In this document: one piece after another, positions 7,044 through 10,835 of the stretch
How positions within the stretch are numbered: the first letter of the stretch is position 1
Layout of the letters: each line of letters begins with the position of its first letter
DNA from: Chloroflexota bacterium
GTDB lineage: Bacteria > Chloroflexota > Anaerolineae > CG2-30-64-16
Direction of reading: 5' to 3'
DNA: 10,835 bases
Assembly (NCBI GenBank): GCA_029555885.1
Contig: JAKPQT010000651.1
Coordinates: 1 to 10,835 of the forward strand
Made by a program: the position numbers and the translations under genes
Notes under the pieces: model-generated
Database searches by the model: none
Seen by the model: only the letters and a program-made list of their open reading frames with translations
What the model was told of the DNA's origin: nothing

Positions 7044-7070
7044 AAAAAAAGGACGGGCTGACGCCCGTCC
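7044..7070 (-). terminator. Intrinsic terminator of the LysM/PA14 gene
   Basis: Reading the minus strand: GGACGGGC, loop GTCA, GCCCGTCC, then seven T. This is a classical eight-bp GC stem with U tract, located 47 bases after the TAA/TAG end of the LysM/PA14 gene and upstream of the MFS promoter. It isolates the two minus-strand genes transcriptionally. Confidence 0.93.
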
Positions 7071-7117
7071 TCCAGAGAGCGAAGCATCCAGGGATGCCCC
7101 GCCATACCGACCAGGAA

Positions 7118-7849
7118 TTACAGCTTGCGCACCCCGAAGCTGATCTCCGCCACGCCCTCGGCTTCGAAGTATTCGACCGTCCAGGTATGCCAGCCGGGCA
7201 CCAGCACGACATCGACCTCGTAGGTTGTCACCGCCTGCACCTTCCAGGTGTCCAGGACCAACACGCCGTCCACGTACACGCGCGCGCCGTCATCCGTCCG
7301 GACAGTGATGCGATATGTGCCGCCTACTGCGTTTGCCGCCTTAGTCCAGCGGGCCGAGAAGTTGTCCGGGAAGACCGGTCCGGCCGGTGAGCTCCAGCCC
7401 CAGTTATGGTTGATCTGCGCCTCGCGGCGTTCGTACACGCGGCCGCCCGACAGGTCGCGAGTGTTAAAGTAAGTCGCATACCAGTAGGACGCCGGCTGCG
7501 GCTGCGGCTGCGGCTGCGGATGGGGCCGCGGCGGCGGCTTCGGGCAGGCCCGCCAAATGACAAGACTCGTCCCCGCATAGATGCGGTTCATGTTCTTGAT
7601 GCCGTTCCACTGCATGATATCCCAGATCGACACGCCATACTTGCGGGCAATCTGGGTCAGGTTCTCACCGCGCTTCACCCAGTGATAAACGGCACACTGG
7701 GGCCCGCTCGCGCCGAGCGCTGCGGTGGCGCTGCCCTTCTCCGAGCGGCTCTCGACCGGGCTAGCCGATGCAGCCGGGACAAGGACTGCCGTCAGCAGCA
7801 GCACAACCACCATCAACACACCCATCCGACGCTGCCATGACTGAGACAT
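7118..7849 (-). CDS. Secreted LysM and PA14-domain protein
   Basis: A 243-residue exported protein. The signal peptide covers about 1-29 (basic MSQSWQRR, hydrophobic core, PAASA cleavage). A LysM domain at 55-99 (YHWVKRGENLTQIARKYGVS, then WNGI and IYAGTSLVIW) should bind peptidoglycan or related glycans; it is bracketed by Cys52 and Cys102, which may form a disulfide after export. A Pro/Gln/His linker (103-119) leads to a PA14-like beta-sandwich at about 121-243 (YFNTRDLSGG, FPDNFSARWTK, TDDGARVYVDG, DTW, HTWTVEYFE), a fold found in glycosidases, toxins and adhesins that usually binds carbohydrate. Together this suggests a cell-wall-attached carbohydrate-binding or surface protein without a catalytic domain. 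The start at 7849 is preferred over a longer frame from 7951 because AGGAG lies six bases before it and the signal peptide begins there. Followed by an intrinsic terminator. Confidence 0.92.
   Translation of the reverse strand: MSQSWQRRMGVLMVVVLLLTAVLVPAASASPVESRSEKGSATAALGASGPQCAVYHWVKRGENLTQIARKYGVSIWDIMQWNGIKNMNRIYAGTSLVIWRACPKPPPRPHPQPQPQPQPASYWYATYFNTRDLSGGRVYERREAQINHNWGWSSPAGPVFPDNFSARWTKAANAVGGTYRITVRTDDGARVYVDGVLVLDTWKVQAVTTYEVDVVLVPGWHTWTVEYFEAEGVAEISFGVRKL
7493..7519. repeat. CGGCTG microsatellite encoding the Pro/Gln linker
   Basis: Four and a half exact copies of the hexamer CGGCTG lie inside the LysM/PA14 gene, encoding alternating Pro-Gln on the minus strand. The hexamer keeps frame, so copy-number change would alter linker length without a frameshift. 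Confidence 0.85.
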
Positions 7850-7855
7850 ACGGTT

Positions 7856-7860
7856 CTCCT
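7856..7860 (-). promoter_or_regulatory. Ribosome binding site of the LysM/PA14 gene
   Basis: AGGAG (within GGAAAGGAGAACC on the minus strand) lies six bases before the ATG at 7849 and fixes the start. Confidence 0.82.
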
Positions 7861-7894
7861 TTCCTGGAAAATGCGGACTATGGCCTAAGCGGCG

Positions 7895-7917
7895 TATCTG
7901 CCAGATAAGACGTCTGG
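7895..7917. promoter_or_regulatory. Overlapping dyads upstream of the LysM/PA14 gene
   Basis: TATCTG-C-CAGATA (7895-7907) is a perfect 13-base palindrome, and it overlaps a second dyad CCAGA-TAAGACG-TCTGG (7901-7917). They lie 46-68 bases upstream of the LysM/PA14 start and could be an operator. A weak minus-strand promoter (CTGGCA 7904-7899, 16 bases, CATAGT 7882-7877; four of six in each box) overlaps them. No specific regulator can be named. Confidence 0.35.
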
Positions 7918-7944
7918 ACGCGCCGCCGGTTCCCCTGGATGACT

Positions 7945-7973
7945 TTGACAACCTCTGCCGGTCGTGCTATGAT
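7945..7973 (+). promoter_or_regulatory. Near-perfect sigma70 promoter upstream of tyrS
   Basis: TTGACA (7945-7950), exactly 17 bases, then TATGAT (7968-7973): six of six and five of six matches at ideal spacing on the plus strand. The expected transcription start is about 7980. The next annotated plus-strand gene starts 252 bases further on, so this drives a long leader or a separate small RNA. Confidence 0.82.
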
Positions 7974-7979
7974 CGAGCC

Positions 7980-8099
7980 ATGTTATCGCGTTTCGCGTGC
8001 CGGCAGTTCCTACCTCAAGCCGCACCCTACTCGTATCTGCGGGGCGTGTTTGCCGCGGGCAATGCGCCGCAGCAGATGACGCCCCTTCTTCGCCGGTGA
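7980..8099 (+). CDS. Possible 39-codon leaderless ORF ahead of tyrS
   Basis: The ATG at 7980 falls exactly where transcription should start from the promoter at 7945-7973, so the mRNA would be leaderless; no Shine-Dalgarno site exists. The 39-residue product starts MLSRFACRQF and ends MTPLLRR, with two tyrosines close together in PYSYL (codons 17 and 19, TAC at 8028 and TAT at 8034). It also contains the rare-for-GC-rich codons TTA and CTA. A Tyr-containing leader peptide before a tyrosyl-tRNA synthetase suggests attenuation, but two Tyr codons are few, and simple stalling geometry does not clearly favour antitermination. It could equally be a chance frame within an RNA. Confidence 0.25.
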   Translation: MLSRFACRQFLPQAAPYSYLRGVFAAGNAPQQMTPLLRR

Positions 8100-8144
8100 G
8101 TGCAGGCAGCCGCCCGATCGTGCTTCCTTGATCGAATATGTGAG

Positions 8145-8166
8145 GCGTGGCGCTTGCCACGCTTTT
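8145..8166 (+). terminator. Intrinsic terminator or attenuator before tyrS
   Basis: GCGTGGC (8145-8151), loop GCTT, GCCACGC (8156-8162), then TTTT and CGTTT. A seven-bp stem with short T tract on the plus strand, ending 65 bases before the tyrS ATG. The left arm together with the preceding G (8144-8151) can alternatively pair with GCCGCACC at 8019-8026 (one mismatch, one G-U), which would be mutually exclusive with the terminator. Confidence 0.75.
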
Positions 8167-8191
8167 CGTTTGCATCTCGATGACGCAACCC

Positions 8192-8200
8192 TGGTACGAT
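8192..8200 (+). promoter_or_regulatory. Possible extended -10 promoter of tyrS
   Basis: TGGTACGAT fits the extended -10 pattern (TGn followed by TAnnnT) and would start transcription near 8207, giving a 25-base leader with the ribosome binding site. No good -35 box is present. If real, tyrS would be transcribed independently of the upstream terminator. The sequence also lies in a partial inverted repeat (GGTA with TACC). Confidence 0.4.
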
Positions 8201-8219
8201 TATACCACAGGCAGATTAC

Positions 8220-8223
8220 GGAG
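8220..8223 (+). promoter_or_regulatory. Ribosome binding site of tyrS
   Basis: GGAG eight bases before the ATG at 8232 supports this start, which gives the expected N-terminal length ahead of the class I signature. Confidence 0.65.
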
Positions 8224-8231
8224 TAAAGCAA

Positions 8232-9461
8232 ATGAGCCCGTTTCGACCGGTAGAAGAACAACTCGCGCTGTTGATGCGCGGGGTCGAGTTCGGCGACGAG
8301 ACCACGCGCACCAATATGGAGCAGGAGTTGCGCATGCGGCTGGCAGAGTCGCGGCGCGACGACCGCCCGCTGCGCGTCTACTGCGGCTTCGACCCGACTG
8401 CCAGTGACCTGCACCTGGGCCACACCGTGCCCATGCGCAAGCTGGCGCAGTTCCAGGAGCTGGGCCACGAGGTCATCTTCCTGATCGGCACGTACACATC
8501 GCTCATCGGTGACCCAAGCGACAAGACCAGCGCGCGGCGCCAGCAGACCGAGGAACAGGCGCGCGACCATGCCAAGACCTTCACCGACCAGGCCTGGAAG
8601 GTGCTCGATCCGGACCGCACGCTGATCATGTACAACGGTGAGTGGCTGTCGAAGCTCATGTTCAAGGACATCATCGGCCTGGCGTCGAACTTCACCGTGC
8701 AGCAGTTCCTCGTGCGCGAAAACTTTGCACTGCGCTTCGAGAAGGGCGACCCTATCTGGCTGCACGAGTTCATGTACGCCCTAATGCAAGGCTACGACGC
8801 GGTCGCCATTCGCACCGACATCCAGATCGGCGGGACCGATCAGCTTTTCAACCTCATCGCGGGGCGCAAGCTGATGGAGGCGTTCGGGCTGCGGCCGCAG
8901 ACCATCCTGACCTTCCCGATCCTGGTCGGCACGGACGGCGTGCTGCGCATGAGCAAGTCTACCGGCAACCACATTGGCATCAACGAGCCGCCGGAGGTGA
9001 TGTTCGGCAAAGTGATGAGCATCCCGGATTCGGCCATGCGCAATTTCTTCGACCTGGTGACGCGGTTCTCCACCGAGGAGATCGATCGCAAGTTCAGCCA
9101 GTTCGAGGCCGGCGAGCTGCACCCACGCGATCTGAAGATGCAACTTGCCTTCGAGATTGTCGAAATCTTCCAGGGCCATGAGGCCGCGGAAGCCGCCCAG
9201 GAGCACTTCCGCACCGTGTTCCAGCAGCGCGAGCTGCCGTCCGACATGCCTGAGTTGCGGCTGGTCCAGCCGGTGAGCCTGGTGGACCTGCTGACGAACT
9301 CTGGCCACGCGGCCAGCAAGAGCGAAGTGCGGCGGCTCGTGCAAGGCGGCGGCGTCAAGCTCGACGGTGAGCGGGTGGATGACGCCAGCCTCGTCATCGC
9401 GCCGGACGGCGAGCACGTTCTCCAGGTGGGCCGCCGCAAGTTCATCAAGCTCGTCCCATAA
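8232..9461 (+). CDS. tyrS: Tyrosyl-tRNA synthetase
   Basis: Charges tRNA-Tyr with tyrosine (EC 6.1.1.1) in the cytosol; essential, class I aminoacyl-tRNA synthetase acting as a dimer. At 409 residues it has the full family length. Visible features: [15 protein letters not shown] at 50-64, with HLGH as the HIGH signature; [14 protein letters not shown] at 83-96; LMQGYDA and QIGGTDQ at 184-204 in the tyrosine pocket region; RMSKS at 239-243 as the KMSKS loop; and a C-terminal S4 RNA-binding domain at about 348-409 ([33 protein letters not shown]). HLGH combined with a true KMSKS-type loop, rather than the KFGKT of E. coli TyrS, places it in the TyrZ-like branch. It is preceded by an intrinsic terminator and a promoter-rich gap and followed by a UUCG-capped hairpin, so it appears to be monocistronic. 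Confidence 0.97.
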   Translation: MSPFRPVEEQLALLMRGVEFGDETTRTNMEQELRMRLAESRRDDRPLRVYCGFDPTASDLHLGHTVPMRKLAQFQELGHEVIFLIGTYTSLIGDPSDKTSARRQQTEEQARDHAKTFTDQAWKVLDPDRTLIMYNGEWLSKLMFKDIIGLASNFTVQQFLVRENFALRFEKGDPIWLHEFMYALMQGYDAVAIRTDIQIGGTDQLFNLIAGRKLMEAFGLRPQTILTFPILVGTDGVLRMSKSTGNHIGINEPPEVMFGKVMSIPDSAMRNFFDLVTRFSTEEIDRKFSQFEAGELHPRDLKMQLAFEIVEIFQGHEAAEAAQEHFRTVFQQRELPSDMPELRLVQPVSLVDLLTNSGHAASKSEVRRLVQGGGVKLDGERVDDASLVIAPDGEHVLQVGRRKFIKLVP

Positions 9462-9476
9462 GATTTACGTACTGCT

Positions 9477-9519
9477 GGGCCGGCCTCGGCAGTGGCTTCG
9501 GCACAGCCGAGGCCGGCCC
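9477..9519 (+). terminator. Hairpin with UUCG tetraloop after tyrS
   Basis: GGGCCGGCCTCGGC (9477-9490) is exactly complementary to 9506-9519. The 15-base loop region can fold further into a short stem closed by the very stable C(TTCG)G tetraloop (9496-9501). It starts 15 bases after the tyrS stop. Only CCTCTC follows, not a T run, so termination may be by a U-poor mechanism. Confidence 0.7.
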
Positions 9520-9632
9520 CCTCTCACATGATCCAAGTCCGTTAGCGGTAATCTGCCCCTCACTCCGGCTGCGGGCCAGAGTAAAATCTGTATTTCCCTT
9601 CACCAACACGCTTCTTTTTTGCGCGTTTGGCG

Positions 9633-9663
9633 TTGACAGTGTATATATATTATGTTTTTTAGT
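9633..9663 (+). promoter_or_regulatory. AT-rich promoter region of the glycosidase-like gene
   Basis: A TTGACA hexamer (9633-9638) is followed by GTATATATATTATG and a T run, the most AT-rich stretch of the window. No -10 box sits at ideal spacing from that TTGACA: TATTAT (9648-9653) is only nine bases away, and would instead need the weak TTTGGC at 9626-9631 (16-base spacing). A promoter here is likely, but the exact boxes are uncertain. Confidence 0.4.
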
Positions 9664-9670
9664 TTGCTCC

Positions 9671-9674
9671 GAGG
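9671..9674 (+). promoter_or_regulatory. Ribosome binding site of the glycosidase-like gene
   Basis: GAGG seven bases before the ATG at 9682. It supports this start, which yields an N-terminal export signal. Confidence 0.6.
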
Positions 9675-9681
9675 CAGACCC

Positions 9682-10835
9682 ATGCGCGAAATCCGCTGGC
9701 TCTCTACCCTGGCGCTGATCTTGCTGGCCGTTGTATTCGCCGGCTACCTCGCCAGCCGAAGCGACGGTGTTAGGGCGGCGCCTGCCCCTGCTCAGTCCGG
9801 CACCCTCCACCTGCAATCCACACCCGACATGCCTGAGTCGTTGCGGGCGTCGCCGCGCGCCGTGCCTGCGGCCGCAGGCCCAGCGTACCTGGGCAACTCA
9901 CCCCATATGGGGCCGTCGGGCGTCTACTTCTTTTATGATTACCGCCACGTCAGCCCACAGGCCTACCCGATCGTCGGCGGCCATGTCACCGTCCAGTGGA
10001 AGACTCTCCAGCCTGCTGCCGATAAATACGACTGGGCCTGGCTCGACAACTACCTGGCCGCCGATTGGGTGTTCGGCAAGCCCGACGGCGTGGGTCTGGA
10101 CACCTACGACGGCGCGTGCTGCGGCGGCATAGGTGTGCCGGATTATGTTTTCCGACGCTACCCTGCGGCTAAGGTGACCTGCAACGGCGAAGAGATTCCC
10201 AAGTATTGGGACCCGGGCTATCAGCAGGAGTACGGCAACTTCATCCGCGCGTTCGGTGCACGCTTCAACGGCGACCCGCGCATCAGCTTCGTCGAAATCG
10301 GCGTGGGCCTGTTCGGGGAGACGCAGCCAGCCCAGGACCAGTATGACGCCTGCCTACAAGCCGCCGGGTTGACGCAGAACCTGTGGGTCGAGTACGCCCA
10401 GTGGGCCATTGACCGCTACGTGGAGGCCTTCCCGGATACACAACTGGTGGTGGAGTACGCGCCGCGTTTTCTCAGCTCGTGCGAGCGCAAGACCATCACG
10501 GACTACGCGGCCGCCCGCGGGGTCGGCCTCCAGCACAGCGGGCTCAAGCCGGATGGCGGCAGTGGGGTCATCATCGACGATCCGGCTACGGGCATTGCGG
10601 GCTGCGGGCAGTACGACCCCATCCTGAAATGGGGCAACCAGGTCGTGACGGGCTGGGAGGGCACCGAATGGCCGGATGCCAACGGCCCGGCCGCCACGCT
10701 CTGGCGCCTCCTGAGCGGGCTGGATAAGCACGCCGACTTCATCCTGATCGATGACAAGCAGGTGATGGACCCTGCGCGCTGGCCGTACATCGACTTCGCC
10801 AATGCGCACATGGGCCGCACGCTGGCAGACGCGCC
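9682..10835 (+). CDS. Exported TIM-barrel glycoside-hydrolase-like protein, 3'-truncated
   Basis: An open frame of 384 codons without a stop; the C-terminus lies beyond the window. MREIRWLSTLALILLAVVFAGYLASR is a signal peptide or membrane anchor, followed by an Ala/Pro/Ser-rich linker to about residue 65. The body resembles clan-A (beta/alpha)8 glycosidases or the related DUF4832/GH42-like proteins: GHVTVQWKTLQPAADKYDWAWLD at 100-122 matches the usual W-x-x-L-x-P-x-x-x-x-Y-[DN]-W strand-helix pattern. ISFVEIGVGLFGE at 201-213 offers a candidate acid/base Glu (E205 or E213), LVVEYAP near 255, and QVVTGWEGTEW at 320-330 a candidate nucleophile Glu326. Several Cys (146, 147, 167, 224, 267, 308) fit an exported, disulfide-bearing protein. 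It has its own leader after the tyrS hairpin. The substrate is unknown. The open frame is certain, the glycosidase assignment is by motif pattern only. Confidence 0.75.
   Translation, partial: MREIRWLSTLALILLAVVFAGYLASRSDGVRAAPAPAQSGTLHLQSTPDMPESLRASPRAVPAAAGPAYLGNSPHMGPSGVYFFYDYRHVSPQAYPIVGGHVTVQWKTLQPAADKYDWAWLDNYLAADWVFGKPDGVGLDTYDGACCGGIGVPDYVFRRYPAAKVTCNGEEIPKYWDPGYQQEYGNFIRAFGARFNGDPRISFVEIGVGLFGETQPAQDQYDACLQAAGLTQNLWVEYAQWAIDRYVEAFPDTQLVVEYAPRFLSSCERKTITDYAAARGVGLQHSGLKPDGGSGVIIDDPATGIAGCGQYDPILKWGNQVVTGWEGTEWPDANGPAATLWRLLSGLDKHADFILIDDKQVMDPARWPYIDFANAHMGRTLADA

Larger units (their letters stand above)
7980..8166 (+). ncRNA. Candidate small RNA or tyrS attenuator leader
   Basis: The interval between the strong promoter at 7945-7973 and the intrinsic terminator at 8145-8166 predicts a transcript of about 187 bases, within the 382-base gap (7850-8231) between the LysM/PA14 and tyrS genes. 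Local pairings are visible: CGCG-TTT-CGCG (7987-7997), GGGGCGT (8041-8047) with ACGCCCC (8079-8085), TTGCC-GCG-GGCAA (8050-8062) and CGATC with GATCG (8115-8134). I do not recognise an RNA family: the T-box signature TGGNACCGCG is absent, and so is the SRP GGAA-loop core. It may be a small regulatory RNA, a leader controlling tyrS by attenuation, or a short mRNA for the ORF at 7980-8099. The existence of the transcript is inferred only from the signals. Confidence 0.5.

Noticed and set aside
7980..8166. SRP 4.5S RNA, suggested by GCAGATGACGC near 8072-8082
   Set aside because: The partner strand with the GGAA tetraloop and GTCAGGTCCGGAAGG-like core is missing, so the match is coincidental.
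7980..8231. T-box riboswitch for tyrS
   Set aside because: The conserved antiterminator sequence TGGNACCGCG and the specifier-loop features are not found, although position and terminator would have fitted.
8010..8765. 251-codon minus-strand frame over the tyrS start
   Set aside because: Antisense shadow of a highly conserved synthetase, spanning its promoter and terminator; no recognisable motifs or start signals.
9445..9816. 123-codon minus-strand frame after tyrS
   Set aside because: It runs across the tyrS hairpin, the AT-rich promoter region and the export signal of the next gene; no ribosome binding site or motif.

Overview
The window is GC-rich bacterial DNA holding eight protein genes, seven of which are firm family assignments. 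The mix points to Chloroflexota (Anaerolineae-like). It has secreted PRC-barrel proteins with Thr/Pro/Asp-rich linkers, a LysM plus PA14 exoprotein, heptameric GATTGAA repeats at gene ends and good Shine-Dalgarno sites. The phylum is an inference from gene style; no rRNA or marker tree is available here.

Layout. (1) Positions 1-2562, plus strand: a sugar-catabolic operon of an aldo/keto reductase (5' end cut by the window edge), a UxuA-type mannonate dehydratase and a ThuA-like protein. Gaps are 30-39 bases, and a perfect 17-bp hairpin lies just after the last stop. (2) 2850-5549, plus: a secreted 899-residue protein with four PRC-barrel-like units joined by Asp/Thr linkers. (3) 5629-5678: a perfect 23-bp palindrome serving as shared terminator between convergent genes. 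(4) 5706-6923, minus: a major facilitator transporter with a near-consensus promoter. (5) 7118-7849, minus: a secreted LysM plus PA14 protein with a textbook intrinsic terminator. (6) 7850-8231: an unusually busy intergenic region. It has a near-perfect sigma70 promoter, a possible leaderless 39-codon ORF, and an intrinsic terminator 65 bases before tyrS, so either a small RNA or an attenuated tyrS leader. (7) 8232-9461, plus: tyrosyl-tRNA synthetase, followed by a UUCG-capped hairpin. (8) 9682 to the window end, plus: a secreted or membrane-anchored protein resembling a TIM-barrel glycoside hydrolase, running off the 3' edge.

The first three genes plausibly act together on hexonates or related sugar acids. 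The PRC, LysM/PA14 and glycosidase-like proteins are all exported and suggest a cell-surface theme, but they are separately transcribed. The most original signals are the transcript unit upstream of tyrS, the heptad repeats that contain the stop codons of two consecutive genes, and the four-unit PRC protein with one barrel split by linker insertions.
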